DNA of 64,000 nt. Source: Shewanella algidipiscicola (GTDB lineage: Bacteria > Pseudomonadota > Gammaproteobacteria > Enterobacterales > Shewanellaceae). The stretch covers positions 124,001 through 188,000 of the forward strand of contig NZ_QPQT01000003.1 in assembly GCF_003605125.1 (NCBI RefSeq), in the 5' to 3' direction. Under the pieces are notes generated by a model. That model was not told the origin of the DNA, searched no databases, and saw nothing but the letters and a program-made list of their open reading frames with translations. This document shows, piece by piece, positions 11,228 to 22,213 of the stretch. Every line of letters starts with the position of its first letter. Within the stretch, counting starts at the first letter, position 1. Made by a program: the position numbers and the translations under genes.

Positions 11228-14200
11228 GTGATGGAGATCATCCGCGGAGCCCCTGCATTATCAGCGTTTAGAGTGCAAAAATTAATGGAAGCTTGTGATA
11301 ATGCAGCTTTGCCCATTAACAATATCTACGCCGAGTTTGTACATTTAGCCGATTTAACCGCTACGCTAGATGCTAGCGAAACCCAACAGCTAGCCAAGTT
11401 ACTGACCTATGGACCCGCTATCGAAGCACACGCTCCACAAGGTACCCTCTACTTTGTTACTCCCCGTCCAGGCACCATCTCTCCATGGTCATCAAAAGCC
11501 ACAGACATCGCACACAATTGTGGTTTACACAAAGTTAAACGTTTAGAGCGTGGTATAGCCTATTACGTCCAAGGCGATAACCTTAACGATGAGCAGCAAA
11601 AGCAGTTAAACCAACTATTACATGACCGCATGGTCGAAGTGATGCTCACTGATTTTGAGCAAGCAGCTAGCTTGTTTGCCCGCACCGCGCCTGCCAAAGT
11701 CACCAGTGTGAATATTCTCGGTGAGGGCAAACGCGCGCTCGAGCAAGCCAATATCGAGCTAGGGCTCGCGCTAGCGGCCGATGAGATAGATTACTTAGTC
11801 GACAACTTTGTCCGTCTTAATCGTAATCCAAATGACGTTGAGCTGATGATGTTTGCACAAGCGAACTCTGAGCACTGCCGACATAAAATCTTTAATGCCG
11901 ATTGGACTATCGACGGCGAAGTTCAGCCTAAATCGCTGTTCAAAATGATTAAAAACACCTTCGAAAAGACGCCTGATCATGTGTTGTCCGCCTATAAAGA
12001 TAACGCCGCCGTGATGGAAGGTTCGGTGGCTGGGCGTTTCTTCCCTGAGCAAAATGGGGTGTATGCCTACCATACAGAACCTATGCATGTGTTGATGAAG
12101 GTGGAAACCCACAATCACCCCACGGCGATTAGTCCATACCCAGGTGCGGCAACTGGCTCGGGCGGTGAAATTCGTGACGAAGGTGCCACTGGCCGCGGCT
12201 CTAAGCCTAAAGCGGGCTTAACCGGTTTTAGTGTTTCTAACCTTAAGATCCCAGGTTTCGTGCAACCTTGGGAAGGTGATTATGGTAAGCCGGATCGCAT
12301 CGTCACCGCGCTCGATATCATGACCGAAGGCCCATTAGGTGGAGCGGCCTTCAATAACGAATTCGGTCGCCCGGCATTAGTGGGTTACTTCCGCACCTAT
12401 GAACAGCAAGTCTCTAGCCATAATGGTGTTGAGGTGCGTGGTTACCATAAGCCCATTATGCTGGCGGGTGGTTTGGGTAATATCCGCGAAGAACATGTAC
12501 AAAAAGGTGAAATAACCGTTGGTGCCAAGCTGATTGTGTTAGGTGGCCCAGCGATGAATATCGGTTTGGGCGGCGGCGCGGCATCATCTATGGCCTCGGG
12601 TCAGTCTAGCGAAGACTTAGACTTTGCTTCTGTGCAGCGTGAAAACCCAGAGATGGAGCGTCGTTGCCAAGAGGTGATCGATCGCTGCTGGCAGATGGGT
12701 GATGACAATCCGATTCAGTTTATTCACGATGTCGGCGCTGGTGGTTTATCTAACGCTTTCCCTGAGCTAGTTAACGATGGTGAGCGCGGCGGTAAATTTG
12801 AACTGCGTAATGTGCCATCTGATGAACCCGGCATGAGCCCATTAGAGATCTGGTGCAACGAGTCGCAAGAGCGTTATGTGATGTCAGTTGCGCCCGAAAA
12901 TCTAGCGGTATTTACCGCGATTTGTGAGCGTGAACGCGCGCCATTTGCCGTGGTCGGTGAGGCGACACAGGAGCGGCATTTATCGCTGTCTGACAGCCAC
13001 TTTGACAATATGCCTATCGACTTACCTTTAGATGTATTGCTAGGTAAAGCGCCTAAAATGAGCCGCGATGTGGTATCACAAAAAGCGCAGTCTCCAGCGT
13101 TAGATCAGGGTGCTATCGATTTGAAAGAGGCGGTGCAACGTGTACTACGTTTACCCACAGTGGCGGAAAAAACCTTCCTTATTACCATAGGCGACCGCAC
13201 TGTTACTGGTTTAGTGAATCGCGATCAGATGGTGGGGCCTTGGCAGGTACCCGTGGCTGATTGTGCGGTGACAGCGTCGAGTTTCGACACTTACGCCGGT
13301 GAAGCCATGTCGATTGGTGAGCGCACGCCGCTGGCCTTATTAGACTTTGGCGCTTCGGCTCGCATGGCTGTGGCCGAGTCTATTATGAACATTGCCGGTA
13401 CCGATATTGGCTCGTTCAAGCGCATTAAACTGTCGGCTAACTGGATGTCGGCTGCCGGTCATCCTGGTGAGGATGCAGGCCTTTACGAAGCGGTTAAGGC
13501 CGTGGGTGAGCAGCTGTGTCCTGAGCTTGATTTAACCATTCCGGTCGGCAAAGACTCTATGTCGATGAAGACCGCTTGGCAAGATGATGGCGTCGATAAA
13601 GCGGTAACCTCGCCGATGTCACTGGTGATCACCGCCTTTGGTGTCGTACAAGATATTCGTAACACGGTAACGCCTGAGCTGCGCAGCGATAAAGGTGAGA
13701 CCGAGTTACTGCTGGTGGATTTGAGTGCCGGAAATCAGCGTCTGGGTGGATCTTGCTTAGCGCAAGTCTATAGCCAGCTTGGTGATGTGGCGCCGGATCT
13801 CAATGATGCTGCGCTGCTGCGTGGTTTCTTCGAAGTGACCCAAAAACTGGTTGCAGAAAAAGCGATTATTGCCTATCACGACCGCAGCGATGGTGGGTTA
13901 TTGACGACCTTAGTCGAGATGGCGTTTGCGGGTAATACTGGACTTGAGGTTAATCTTGAGGCCTTGAGCGGAACTCACGTTGAGCGTTTGTTTAACGAAG
14001 AGCTGGGCGCCGTTATTCAAGTGAGTGCATCTGATGCCAGTGCCATTAAGGCGCAGTATCAGGCTGCTGGCGTGGCGTGTGTCAGCGTCGCTAAACCTGT
14101 GGCTGGTGATGATATTGTTATTTGTGACGGCGCGAGTGAAGTATTACGTGAGTCGCGCACCGAGCTGAGAACTATCTGGGCTGAAACCACCTATCGCATG

Positions 14201-15112
14201 CAAGCTTTGCGTGACAACCCTGAATGCGCCCTAGAAGAGTTCGAGCTTAAGCAAGTGGCCGATGCTCCGGGTTTGACCGTGGATCTGACCTTTAATCCAA
14301 GCGAAGATATCGCAGCACCTTATATTCTTAAAGGCGCTGCGCCTAAGATGGCGATCTTGCGTGAGCAGGGCGTTAACTCACACCTAGAGATGGCGGCCGC
14401 GTTTGATAGAGCCGGTTTCGAAAGCCGTGACGTGCATATGTCGGATATCTTGTCAGGTCGAATTGGCCTTGAAGAGTTCCAAGGCCTAGCGGCTTGTGGT
14501 GGCTTCTCATACGGTGACGTATTGGGCGCAGGTGAAGGTTGGGCTAAATCGATTCTGTTTAATGCCCGCGCGCGTGAGCAGTTTAGCCGTTTCTTTGAGC
14601 GTCAAGATAGCTTTGCACTTGGCGTCTGTAACGGTTGTCAGATGTTATCTAACTTAAAAGATATCATTCCAGGTACTGAGCACTGGCCGCACTTTGTGCG
14701 TAACCGTTCTGAGCGTTTTGAAGCTCGCTTTAGTTTGGTTGAAGTGCAGCAGAGCCCGTCGTTGTTCTTTGAGGGGATGCAAGGATCGCGTATGCCGATT
14801 GCCGTATCCCATGGAGAAGGTCGCGCCGAGTTTGCTTCGCCTGCTGCCCTAGCTGCAGCGGAAGCTTCTGGCACCATCGCCCTACGTTTTGTTGACGGCC
14901 ATGGGCAGATTGCCACTCAGTATCCAGAAAACCCCAATGGGTCTCCTAACGCTTTAACAGGGATCTGTAGCACTGATGGCCGCGTAACTATCATGATGCC
15001 ACACCCTGAGCGAGTGTTTAGAACCGTGGCAAATTCATGGCATCCTGATGAATGGGGTGAAGATAGCCCTTGGATGAGAATGTTTAGAAATGCCAGAGCT
15101 AAATTAGGTTAA
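11228..15112 (+). CDS. purL: Phosphoribosylformylglycinamidine synthase
   Basis: PurL converts FGAR to FGAM with ATP and glutamine, the fourth step of de novo purine synthesis. This is the large single-chain form (1294 residues) usual in Gammaproteobacteria. It has an N-terminal PurS-like domain, a duplicated AIRS-type synthase core ([29 protein letters not shown]) and a C-terminal class I amidotransferase with its nucleophile in GVCNGCQML and the PHPERVFR His-Glu pair. The GTG at 11228 followed by ATG gives MMEI, as in E. coli, with AAGGTG 7 nt upstream. It is monocistronic with its own terminator. Confidence 0.97.
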   Translation: MMEIIRGAPALSAFRVQKLMEACDNAALPINNIYAEFVHLADLTATLDASETQQLAKLLTYGPAIEAHAPQGTLYFVTPRPGTISPWSSKATDIAHNCGLHKVKRLERGIAYYVQGDNLNDEQQKQLNQLLHDRMVEVMLTDFEQAASLFARTAPAKVTSVNILGEGKRALEQANIELGLALAADEIDYLVDNFVRLNRNPNDVELMMFAQANSEHCRHKIFNADWTIDGEVQPKSLFKMIKNTFEKTPDHVLSAYKDNAAVMEGSVAGRFFPEQNGVYAYHTEPMHVLMKVETHNHPTAISPYPGAATGSGGEIRDEGATGRGSKPKAGLTGFSVSNLKIPGFVQPWEGDYGKPDRIVTALDIMTEGPLGGAAFNNEFGRPALVGYFRTYEQQVSSHNGVEVRGYHKPIMLAGGLGNIREEHVQKGEITVGAKLIVLGGPAMNIGLGGGAASSMASGQSSEDLDFASVQRENPEMERRCQEVIDRCWQMGDDNPIQFIHDVGAGGLSNAFPELVNDGERGGKFELRNVPSDEPGMSPLEIWCNESQERYVMSVAPENLAVFTAICERERAPFAVVGEATQERHLSLSDSHFDNMPIDLPLDVLLGKAPKMSRDVVSQKAQSPALDQGAIDLKEAVQRVLRLPTVAEKTFLITIGDRTVTGLVNRDQMVGPWQVPVADCAVTASSFDTYAGEAMSIGERTPLALLDFGASARMAVAESIMNIAGTDIGSFKRIKLSANWMSAAGHPGEDAGLYEAVKAVGEQLCPELDLTIPVGKDSMSMKTAWQDDGVDKAVTSPMSLVITAFGVVQDIRNTVTPELRSDKGETELLLVDLSAGNQRLGGSCLAQVYSQLGDVAPDLNDAALLRGFFEVTQKLVAEKAIIAYHDRSDGGLLTTLVEMAFAGNTGLEVNLEALSGTHVERLFNEELGAVIQVSASDASAIKAQYQAAGVACVSVAKPVAGDDIVICDGASEVLRESRTELRTIWAETTYRMQALRDNPECALEEFELKQVADAPGLTVDLTFNPSEDIAAPYILKGAAPKMAILREQGVNSHLEMAAAFDRAGFESRDVHMSDILSGRIGLEEFQGLAACGGFSYGDVLGAGEGWAKSILFNARAREQFSRFFERQDSFALGVCNGCQMLSNLKDIIPGTEHWPHFVRNRSERFEARFSLVEVQQSPSLFFEGMQGSRMPIAVSHGEGRAEFASPAALAAAEASGTIALRFVDGHGQIATQYPENPNGSPNALTGICSTDGRVTIMMPHPERVFRTVANSWHPDEWGEDSPWMRMFRNARAKLG

Positions 15113-15140
15113 CATGAACTGTTAGTGCTTGTTTAGTGAC

Positions 15141-15172
15141 AAAAAAGGCCTCGAAATTTCGAGGCCTTTTTT
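15141..15172 (+). terminator. Rho-independent terminator of purL
   Basis: The stem AAAAAAGGCCTCGAA / TTCGAGGCCTTTTTT is nearly loop-free at its tip, begins 28 nt after the stop and is followed by TTATT. Confidence 0.9.
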
Positions 15173-15486
15173 ATTCATCATTCGCTGCAAACATAAATGA
15201 CAATTAATACATAGAGTTATAGGTTAGCAGTTATATCATCTTGTGCTAAACAGCGATAAAAGCTTATCTATCCGCTATTTTTATCTTTATATACTTAAAC
15301 TTAGGGTTATGCGGTATTTTTTAAACCGCGGCGATTAACTTTCAGTAGGTATATCAGTAAGTGCTAAACTGTAATGTGATTATGGCAAATTAGGCTCTAG
15401 ATATGAAAGCGCCACCACCCCGTTACCGAGATGATGGCGGTTCTGCGCTAACAAAACTCTAACTAAAACTCTTGCTAAACAGCGTA

Positions 15487-15564
15487 TTAACGAGCATTAG
15501 CTTTATATAACTCAACAAAAATACGCTTATAGCTGTTTACTAAACGGTCAAATAAGCTTTTCAT
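15487..15564 (-). CDS. Candidate 25-residue small protein
   Basis: An ATG-initiated minus-strand frame begins MKSLFDRLVNSYKRIF and ends at TAA. It is amphipathic and basic, with the pattern of a short helix. A weak GAGA ribosome-binding element lies about 8 nt before the ATG. Upstream (15590-15650) is a GC-rich imperfect hairpin. Further up, GGACAA / ATATTA (plus-strand view, 15662-15690, 17-nt spacing) could be a minus-strand promoter, with a near-FNR box at 15701-15714. No family is recognised; it may instead be part of a small RNA. Confidence 0.4.
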   Translation of the reverse strand: MKSLFDRLVNSYKRIFVELYKANAR

Positions 15565-15700
15565 TTTGATATCTCTACATAGTGGTTGATGGTGTGAGTG
15601 GAGCTGGGCTTTACCGGGCGGCTTCACCGGAGTGCCCTAATCGGCTCATCTACAAGACAGTATATTAACGATAGCCTTCATTAAGGACAAACGATTAAAA

Positions 15701-15714
15701 TTGATATTAATCAT
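15701..15714. promoter_or_regulatory. FNR/EtrA-like box (9 of 10)
   Basis: TTGAT-ATTA-ATCAT differs from the FNR consensus TTGAT-N4-ATCAA only at the last base. It lies about 50 bp upstream of the putative start of the minus-strand small transcript. Confidence 0.4.
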
Positions 15715-16015
15715 TAATAAATCTAATTAATAAAAATGTGACTGACTACTTATTAAACTGTGTGTCTACCTCAAGCTCCTGTTTTAATGTAGATTTATTT
15801 ATTTCAGCTCGATGTTTTTGGTTAGCGAGATTAATGCTTTAAATGTTAAGTGTTGTTAAATGGTTGTTTTATGCGTTATGGGTAGGTTGGCTGCTAAAAC
15901 AATGACTTTTTATTGTGAAGGGTGGCCGCCTAGCATGTTTTTTATATTTTGGCAATGGCGTTGGAGGGTGAAGTGTGTCGTCCGCCGCAAAACCCAGTAT
16001 TGCTGGCGTGATTGA

Positions 16016-16029
16016 TTGATTTGAATCAA
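16016..16029. promoter_or_regulatory. Perfect FNR/EtrA-type box upstream of cydA
   Basis: TTGAT-TTGA-ATCAA matches the FNR consensus at every defined position. It lies 325 bp before the cydA start codon, so a long leader, or a second promoter nearer the gene, is implied. Redox control of cyd operons by FNR and ArcA homologues is well known. Confidence 0.65.
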
Positions 16030-16353
16030 TTCATAATGGTATAAAATACCTACGGTATACTTGCGATGCCCTGTTGTAAGTTTCTGAAAAAATTAAATTT
16101 AATTGTTTCGCTGTTAATTTTAGGGAGTCGCAGCTCACAAAATTTACCGTATTGTGGGGCACGTCTCAGTTTAATGCTGAAAACGTCTTTTGAGACACTG
16201 TTTCATTCAATTTGATTGAAAAGTAAAAATTTGGCGGTTTGGTATATGGCGACATATACAAATCACTTTGAACAATAAAGTTCCTAAAAAAGGCATTTTA
16301 CGGTGGATGGGGATCTCATCGTAATAATGTTCGCACCACCTAAGGAGTCACCG

Positions 16354-17910
16354 ATGATTGTTGAAGAGGTTGTTGAGCTCTCGCGCTTGCAGTTTGCGCT
16401 GACAGCTATGTATCACTTCCTGTTTGTTCCTTTGACCTTGGGGTTAGCGTTCTTGCTAGCCATTATGGAATCACTTTATGTGATGACCAATAAGCAGATC
16501 TATAAAGATATGACCAAGTTCTGGGGTAAGCTGTTTGGTATTAACTTTGCCCTCGGTGTTGCCACCGGGTTGGCAATGGAGTTCCAATTCGGAACTAACT
16601 GGTCGTATTACTCGCACTATGTGGGTGATATTTTTGGCGCACCGCTGGCGATTGAAGGTTTGATGGCGTTCTTCCTCGAATCAACACTGGTCGGTATGTT
16701 CTTCTTTGGTTGGGATCGTTTTAGTAAGCGTCAACACTTAGCTGTTACTTGGTTAGTGGCGCTGGGCTCAAACATGTCAGCCTTGTGGATTCTAGTGGCT
16801 AACGGTTGGATGCAAAACCCAGTCGGTAGTGTATTTAACTATGAAACCATGCGCATGGAGATGACGAGCTTTGCCGAGGTGGTGTTTAACCCTGTAGCAC
16901 AGGTGAAGTTTGTTCATACTGTGGCGTCAGGTTATGTGGCGGGTGCGATGTTTGTGTTGTCGATCAGTGCTTACTACATCTTGAAAAAGCGAGATCTGCC
17001 TTTTGCACGTCGTTCATTCGCGATTGCAGCGAGTTTCGGTATGGCCTCTATTTTGTCGGTTATCGTATTAGGCGACGAATCGGGCTATAAGGTCGGCGAA
17101 GTTCAACGCGTTAAATTAGCTGCGATTGAAGCCGAATGGCACACTGAGCCAGCTCCTGCTGCATTTACTGCTGTAGGTTTCCCAAATCAAGAAACCATGC
17201 AGACCGATTATGCGATTAAAATTCCTTATGCGATGGGGATTATTGCAACGCGCTCTCTCGATGAAGAGGTGACTGGTATTCGTGACTTGATTGCCGAACA
17301 CGAAGTGCGTATTCGTAACGGTATGAAAGCCTATACCATGCTAATGGAGTTACGTGCGGGTAACGAAACCCCTGAGCTGCGAGCCGCTTTTGAAGAGGCT
17401 AAAGTAGACTTAGGCTATGGCTTACTGCTTAAGCGTTACACTGACAATGTGGTTGATGCTACCGAAGAGCAAATTCAAGCTGCAGCGAAAGATTCTATCC
17501 CATCGGTCGCGCCGATGTTTTGGAGCTTCCGCGTAATGGTTGGTCTTGGTGTGATCATGCTATTTGTGTTTGCTGCCGCCTTCTGGCAAAGCACGCGCCA
17601 CCAAATCGAAGAGAAGCCATGGGTGCTTAAAGCTGCGCTATACAGCTTACCGCTACCTTGGATCGCGATTGAGTGTGGTTGGTTTGTCGCCGAGTACGGT
17701 CGTCAGCCTTGGACCATTTCAGAGGTCTTGCCTACCTTCATGTCGGCATCGAGCCTAAATGTCAGCGATCTGTGGTTCAGTATCATTTCAATTACCTTGT
17801 TCTATTCAGTGTTGTTAGTTATCGAGCTGTTCTTAATGATTAAGTTTGCTCGTAAAGGCCCTAGCAGCCTGAAAACGGGTCGTTATCACTTTGAACAACT
17901 AGATGCTTAA
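16354..17910 (+). CDS. cydA: Cytochrome bd ubiquinol oxidase subunit I
   Basis: CydA is the quinol-oxidising, haem-carrying subunit of the bd-type terminal oxidase in the inner membrane, important at low oxygen. The ATG at 16354 has TAAGGAG 6 nt before it and gives 518 residues; an upstream GTG at 16303 lacks this. Haem ligands are visible: His21 in [13 protein letters not shown], a His in [10 protein letters not shown] and a Met in FWSFRVMVG. The periplasmic quinol-binding loop is of the long type, with [11 protein letters not shown]. It is followed by cydB and cydX. Confidence 0.97.
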   Translation: MIVEEVVELSRLQFALTAMYHFLFVPLTLGLAFLLAIMESLYVMTNKQIYKDMTKFWGKLFGINFALGVATGLAMEFQFGTNWSYYSHYVGDIFGAPLAIEGLMAFFLESTLVGMFFFGWDRFSKRQHLAVTWLVALGSNMSALWILVANGWMQNPVGSVFNYETMRMEMTSFAEVVFNPVAQVKFVHTVASGYVAGAMFVLSISAYYILKKRDLPFARRSFAIAASFGMASILSVIVLGDESGYKVGEVQRVKLAAIEAEWHTEPAPAAFTAVGFPNQETMQTDYAIKIPYAMGIIATRSLDEEVTGIRDLIAEHEVRIRNGMKAYTMLMELRAGNETPELRAAFEEAKVDLGYGLLLKRYTDNVVDATEEQIQAAAKDSIPSVAPMFWSFRVMVGLGVIMLFVFAAAFWQSTRHQIEEKPWVLKAALYSLPLPWIAIECGWFVAEYGRQPWTISEVLPTFMSASSLNVSDLWFSIISITLFYSVLLVIELFLMIKFARKGPSSLKTGRYHFEQLDA

Positions 17911-17925
17911 GCCGGAGATCTGATT

Positions 17926-19065
17926 ATGTTTGATTATGAGATATTAAGATTTATCTGGTGGGCACTGATTGGTGTGCTATTCATCGGATTTGCCGTCACC
18001 GATGGTTTCGATATGGGGGTGGGGGCATTACTGCCTATTATAGGCAAAGATGATACCGAGCGCCGTATCATGATTAACTCGATTGCCCCCCATTGGGATG
18101 GTAACCAAGTATGGTTAATCACCGGAGCAGGTGCGCTATTTGCCGCTTGGCCTATGGTGTACGCGGTATCCTTCTCGGGCTTTTATGTGGCGATGATGTT
18201 GGTGCTGTTTGCCCTGTTTATGCGTCCGGTGGGTTTCGATTATCGTTCGAAAATTGAAGATCCAAGATGGCGTAAGAGCTGGGACTGGGCATTGTTTGCC
18301 GGTGGCTTTGTCCCGCCGCTGATCATTGGTGTGGCATTTGGTAACTTGTTACAAGGTGTCCCCTTTAACTTTGATGAGTTCCTACGTGCAACTTATCATG
18401 GTGGCTTGTTTGGTCTGCTTAACCCATTTGGCTTGTTAGCGGGCTTGGTGAGTGTAGCAATGTTCATGATGCAAGGTGCCGCTTGGTTGCAGATGAAGAC
18501 TGAAGGTGAGCTGCGAGTTCGCGCTGCGAAAGCCACTCAAGTGTTTGCACTGTTATTGGCCGTTCTGTTTACTCTTGCTGGTGTCTGGTTAGCCAATGGG
18601 ATTGACGGCTATGTGATCACCTCTGCACTCGATACCCATGGTGTGTCAAACCCAACCTTGAAAACGGTTGCTGTTGAGGCTGGAGCCTGGTTAGCGAACT
18701 ATGATAAGTACCCTGTGACTATGTTGTTCCCAATCTTGGGGATAGCAATGCCATTACTGGCCTTGTTAGCAAGTCGTTTTAACCGCTCAGGTTTTGCGTT
18801 CTTGTTCAGCTCTGTTGCCGTTGCTATGGTTATTTTGACCTGTGGCGCTGCTATGTTCCCATTTGTTATGCCATCATCACTTGAGCCCAATGTGAGCTTA
18901 ACTATGTGGGATGCGACTGCAAGTCATTTTGCATTAAGCGTGATGACATGGGCCGCCGCTATCTTTGTGCCGATAGTACTGAGTTACACTATTTGGACTT
19001 ACTGGAAGATGTTTGGCCGCTTAAGTCGTAGCTACATCGAAGATAACAAGACGTCACTTTACTAA
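17926..19065 (+). CDS. cydB: Cytochrome bd ubiquinol oxidase subunit II
   Basis: CydB is the second membrane subunit, structurally related to CydA and needed for haem d/b595 assembly. It has 379 residues and multiple transmembrane segments; the start MFDYEILRFIWWALIGV and the loop GFDMGVGALLP are typical. It begins 15 bp after cydA with a GGAGAT ribosome-binding site. Confidence 0.97.
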   Translation: MFDYEILRFIWWALIGVLFIGFAVTDGFDMGVGALLPIIGKDDTERRIMINSIAPHWDGNQVWLITGAGALFAAWPMVYAVSFSGFYVAMMLVLFALFMRPVGFDYRSKIEDPRWRKSWDWALFAGGFVPPLIIGVAFGNLLQGVPFNFDEFLRATYHGGLFGLLNPFGLLAGLVSVAMFMMQGAAWLQMKTEGELRVRAAKATQVFALLLAVLFTLAGVWLANGIDGYVITSALDTHGVSNPTLKTVAVEAGAWLANYDKYPVTMLFPILGIAMPLLALLASRFNRSGFAFLFSSVAVAMVILTCGAAMFPFVMPSSLEPNVSLTMWDATASHFALSVMTWAAAIFVPIVLSYTIWTYWKMFGRLSRSYIEDNKTSLY

Positions 19066-19077
19066 GGAGCCGACATT

Positions 19078-19194
19078 ATGTGGTACTTTGCTTGGATTTT
19101 AGGCATTTTGCTGGCGTGTTCTTTCGGTATTATCAACGCCTTGTGGTTAGAAAATACTGAAAACATGGACAGAGACGCAGATAAACAAGATTAA
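19078..19194 (+). CDS. cydX: Cytochrome bd small subunit CydX
   Basis: A 38-residue single-pass membrane protein begins MWYFAWILGILLACSFGIIN, followed by an acidic tail. CydX stabilises the oxidase and its haems. TAAGGAGC lies 7 nt before the ATG, overlapping the cydB stop region. It is the last gene of the operon; no ybgE-type gene follows. Confidence 0.93.
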   Translation: MWYFAWILGILLACSFGIINALWLENTENMDRDADKQD

Positions 19195-19248
19195 TCTCGT
19201 CGCTAAGATAAGCGTCGCTGCCTAAATATGGCTGGTCGCGTTATCTCT

Positions 19249-19286
19249 AAACCCCGTACTTTACTTTGGTAGATACGGGGTTTTTT
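19249..19286 (+). terminator. Rho-independent terminator of cydABX
   Basis: AACCCCGTA / TACGGGGTT forms the stem, followed by TTTTTTATT. Confidence 0.88.
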
Positions 19287-19337
19287 ATTGGGTGATAGAT
19301 CGCTAAGTGCTGGTCATGCAACTCATTAACCTCATCA

Positions 19338-19379
19338 ACTTAGTTTCGGTGACTTAGTTTCGGTGACTTAGTTTCGGTG
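19338..19379. repeat. Three tandem copies of a 14-bp unit
   Basis: ACTTAGTTTCGGTG is repeated three times without mismatch, followed by a partial fourth unit. It is non-coding. Confidence 0.85.
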
Positions 19380-19445
19380 AGTTAGTTCATTAAGGCGTAA
19401 GCGACTGGGTTACTCTGCTACCTAAACTTTCAATAGCTCAAGTGA

Positions 19446-19727
19446 TTGAGTTTATATTGTATTTATCCATTTGCTCTCACTGTCATGTTATTGATAGATA
19501 GCCATTATCGTGATGTTAAGGCCAGTTCTAATGGCCTGTGGCATGAGCTTCCTGTGTTGGTCTTGCACACGTTAATTGAGCGAAGAGGTACCGTAGTTTT
19601 GCTAGCATATACACAGGACGAGAGGGCGTTGGCTGTGTCTATCGCTGTGGGCGGCGCTTGGCTGATGGGGCTATTGGGTGTCGAAGTCGCTTGCCAATGC
19701 TACAGAACACTTAGATCTAGGGCTTAG
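19446..19727 (+). CDS. Doubtful hypothetical protein (up to 93 aa)
   Basis: A frame open from a TTG, with an alternative ATG at 19485, and with no clear ribosome-binding site. It holds two mildly hydrophobic stretches, one at the N-terminus and one near AVSIAVGGAWLMGLLGVEVA. It occupies the place after cydX where some genomes have ybgE but does not resemble YbgE. Its end runs into a tandem repeat. It may be a decayed gene or chance. Confidence 0.25.
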   Translation: MSLYCIYPFALTVMLLIDSHYRDVKASSNGLWHELPVLVLHTLIERRGTVVLLAYTQDERALAVSIAVGGAWLMGLLGVEVACQCYRTLRSRA

Positions 19728-19765
19728 CTAGATCTATGGCTTAGCTAGATCTATGGCTTAGCTAG
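19713..19765. repeat. Tandem 17-bp repeat, about three copies
   Basis: The unit TATGGCTTAGCTAGATC recurs at the end of the doubtful ORF; the first copy has AGGG for ATGG and the last copy is truncated. Confidence 0.75.
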
Positions 19766-19888
19766 TGTTCTAAGACCGATAGCTTAGGTGGGGATCTAAA
19801 ATGGATGGCTTAGATAATGGCTCTTAGATAATGCTTTGATATAGAAAACTTAGATGGGGCAATGAGGTTGGGCTAGTCGATATCAGAG

Positions 19889-19927
19889 CCACCAGGCCAT
19901 TGATTATGTCGATGGCCAGGTGGTTTT
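19889..19927. terminator. Hairpin downstream of the chemoreceptor gene
   Basis: CCACCAGGCCAT / ATGGCCAGGTGG has one internal A-A mismatch. A TTTTT follows on the plus strand. It lies just past the stop of the minus-strand chemoreceptor gene, so it may act in both directions. Confidence 0.6.
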
Positions 19928-19935
19928 TCGGAAGG

Positions 19936-21948
19936 TTATTTAAAGATGCTGATCTTCTGTTTTATCTCATGGGCGAGAGTCGATAAACCTTCTGCGGCAT
20001 CAAGGGTTTCATTGGCGCGCAGTTCACCCTCGCGAGCCAGTTCAGTGATTTGATGCAAGTTACGGGTTATCTCATCGGCCACTGCGCTTTGTTGCTCTGT
20101 TGCACTGGCAATGCTGCTTGAGGTGATGGCTAGCTCACCGATACTGGTGGTGATTTGATTGAGCTGCGATGCAACCTCTTGGCCCTGATTGGCGGACTCT
20201 GTGCCCAGTTGTTGGCTTTGCCCCATTTGCTGGGCGGTAACCTTGACCTGTGATTGTAGTTGAGTAATGGTCTGGCTTATTTCAGAAATTGAAGACTGAG
20301 TGCGCTGGGCTAAGGTACGAACTTCATCGGCGACCACGGCAAACCCGCGTCCTTGTTCTCCCGCGCGGGCGGCTTCAATGGCGGCATTGAGTGCCAACAG
20401 GTTGGTCTGTTCAGCGATGCTGTTGATCACTTCGGTCACTTTACTAATCGCTTCACTTTCTTTACTGACGTTTTCGACACTGATGTGACTCGTATTGAGT
20501 TGCTCGCTTAAGGTGTTTAATCCTTGCACGACCATACCTAGCTGTTGATGGCCATCACGCGATGCACTGTCAACTTGCTGACTGCGATTCGCTCCTTCAC
20601 CAGCATGGCTGGCCACATCACGGATAGAGGTCGACATCTCTTCAATAGCGGTGGCAATTTGATCGGTTTGTGCCATCAATGCTTGCGACTCTTCACCGTT
20701 GAGTCGAGCAGTTTCTTGGGCGGTTTCAGCTTGAGTTTCTAAGGTATTAACCGAGGTTTGTAGTGCATCAATTAGGCTTCTGAGGCTAGTCGCCATTTGG
20801 TGCGCGCTGATGGTAATTTTATCTACCTCGTTATCACTGTCGCTTGATACCGTGGCAAATTGCTGTGACAAGTCGCCTTCACCCAGTTGGGTGAGTTGGT
20901 GTTGCAGCACGCCTAATGGCTTAAGGGTTTTAAACAACACTAAAGAGAGGAGCAGGGTAATAAACAGAATACCGAACAATGCTACTGCCGCATTGATAGC
21001 CAATAAAGTTAGGCTTTCTTCATTGAGCTCGCGCATTTTGGTTTGCCCCAGTAGGGTCCATTGCCAGCCTGGAATATTGAGTGAATAAGCATACATGGCT
21101 TCATTTTGGCTATTGAGATACTCATGCTCACTTTTATCTTGCTTGGCTTGCTCAAGACTTATGCCGTCTAACATGCTGTCAGTGAGCGGTGTGTCCGCCT
21201 TTTGGTTTGGCTGTGAGATAATCATGTTATCGCTATTTCGCAGTAGGGTGAAATAGCCCGACTCTTCTAGCTTGAGTTTATTCATCGACTGGCGCAGTAC
21301 TGACAGGGAGTCGGTGATATCGAAGCCGATATAAAGGATACCTATGATATCGCCAGCGGGCCCAGTTATTGGCCGATAAACTGTCATGTAATCCTTACCA
21401 AACAGCTTGGCGTAACCTTCATACTCTTCGCCTTTGATGATCGCGGCGTATCCAGGGTGCGTCGTACCCAGATAAGTGCCTAAAGCGCGTTGACCATCGG
21501 CTTTTTTCAATGAGGTTGAAATACGGATAAAATCATCGCCGTCACGCACAAATATAGTGGCATTGCCGCCCGTGAGTTTCGAGTAACGATCCACCTTACT
21601 CCTTGAGGCATTAATTTGTTCGCGTTCATGCGCTAATGCCGGCGTAGAAGTACCCAGTACCTTGACGGTTTTATCGGGTTTATAAAATTGCCCCGGATAC
21701 ATGGTACGCAAGATATCGGCGTTGCGACGAGCTAGTGATAATAAGCTGCTATATTGCAGCTCGATAAGGTCGGCGGTGCTGTTCATTTGCGCCTTCATGG
21801 CGCTAATGCCTTTTTGTTCAAGCACGTTACTGGCTGTGATATAGGAAACACTGCTAATAATACTAAATACTATGATAGTGAGTATAAAGGCGAGCACGCC
21901 TATCTGCTTCGCGACTGGCCAATGTTTGTAATTCATCCGTCTATCCAT
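19936..21948 (-). CDS. Methyl-accepting chemotaxis protein
   Basis: A 670-residue chemoreceptor in the inner membrane. A first transmembrane segment (about residues 15-37) is followed by a periplasmic Cache-type sensor of about 270 residues with typical [22 protein letters not shown], a second transmembrane segment near 310-335, a HAMP linker and the cytoplasmic signalling domain. The hairpin tip [20 protein letters not shown] is fully conserved. The ligand cannot be told from sequence. There is no C-terminal NWETF-type pentapeptide. It stands alone between cyd and the efflux genes; Met5 is an alternative start. Confidence 0.92.
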   Translation of the reverse strand: MDRRMNYKHWPVAKQIGVLAFILTIIVFSIISSVSYITASNVLEQKGISAMKAQMNSTADLIELQYSSLLSLARRNADILRTMYPGQFYKPDKTVKVLGTSTPALAHEREQINASRSKVDRYSKLTGGNATIFVRDGDDFIRISTSLKKADGQRALGTYLGTTHPGYAAIIKGEEYEGYAKLFGKDYMTVYRPITGPAGDIIGILYIGFDITDSLSVLRQSMNKLKLEESGYFTLLRNSDNMIISQPNQKADTPLTDSMLDGISLEQAKQDKSEHEYLNSQNEAMYAYSLNIPGWQWTLLGQTKMRELNEESLTLLAINAAVALFGILFITLLLSLVLFKTLKPLGVLQHQLTQLGEGDLSQQFATVSSDSDNEVDKITISAHQMATSLRSLIDALQTSVNTLETQAETAQETARLNGEESQALMAQTDQIATAIEEMSTSIRDVASHAGEGANRSQQVDSASRDGHQQLGMVVQGLNTLSEQLNTSHISVENVSKESEAISKVTEVINSIAEQTNLLALNAAIEAARAGEQGRGFAVVADEVRTLAQRTQSSISEISQTITQLQSQVKVTAQQMGQSQQLGTESANQGQEVASQLNQITTSIGELAITSSSIASATEQQSAVADEITRNLHQITELAREGELRANETLDAAEGLSTLAHEIKQKISIFK

Positions 21949-22213
21949 GCCTGTTTATAATTGTGTGATAATTATATATAAATTAATCTGCTAAAGCTTG
22001 ATGTAGGTCTACTTCAACTTAATAATTATAAATTAGATGGTTACAGAGTAGCGCATACCTGCTGGCATACTTTACGATGTGTTTTTGACCTGCACCAAGG
22101 GATTAGCCTTGGTGCAGGAGCCTTGTGTAAGGTGTGGTGATTTAAACTACTCACTTATGTGTCTAACTTATGCAGCTAACTTAAGTGGTTATCGTAAACG
22201 CTGGCGCTGGATG

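Larger units (their letters stand above)
15565..16353. other. Long non-coding region upstream of cydA
   Basis: There is no further gene in this stretch. It is AT-rich and contains two FNR-type sites and a pair of GTTAA direct repeats at 15845 and 15855 that resemble ArcA half-sites. This is consistent with a redox-regulated promoter region for cydABX and possibly for the minus-strand small ORF. Confidence 0.5.

Noticed and set aside
19338..19379. Possible CRISPR array
   Set aside because: The units are directly adjacent 14-mers without spacers and there are no cas genes.
19446..19727. ybgE-like gene of the cyd operon
   Set aside because: Position is suggestive, but the product does not have the YbgE pattern, lies after the operon terminator and has no ribosome-binding site.
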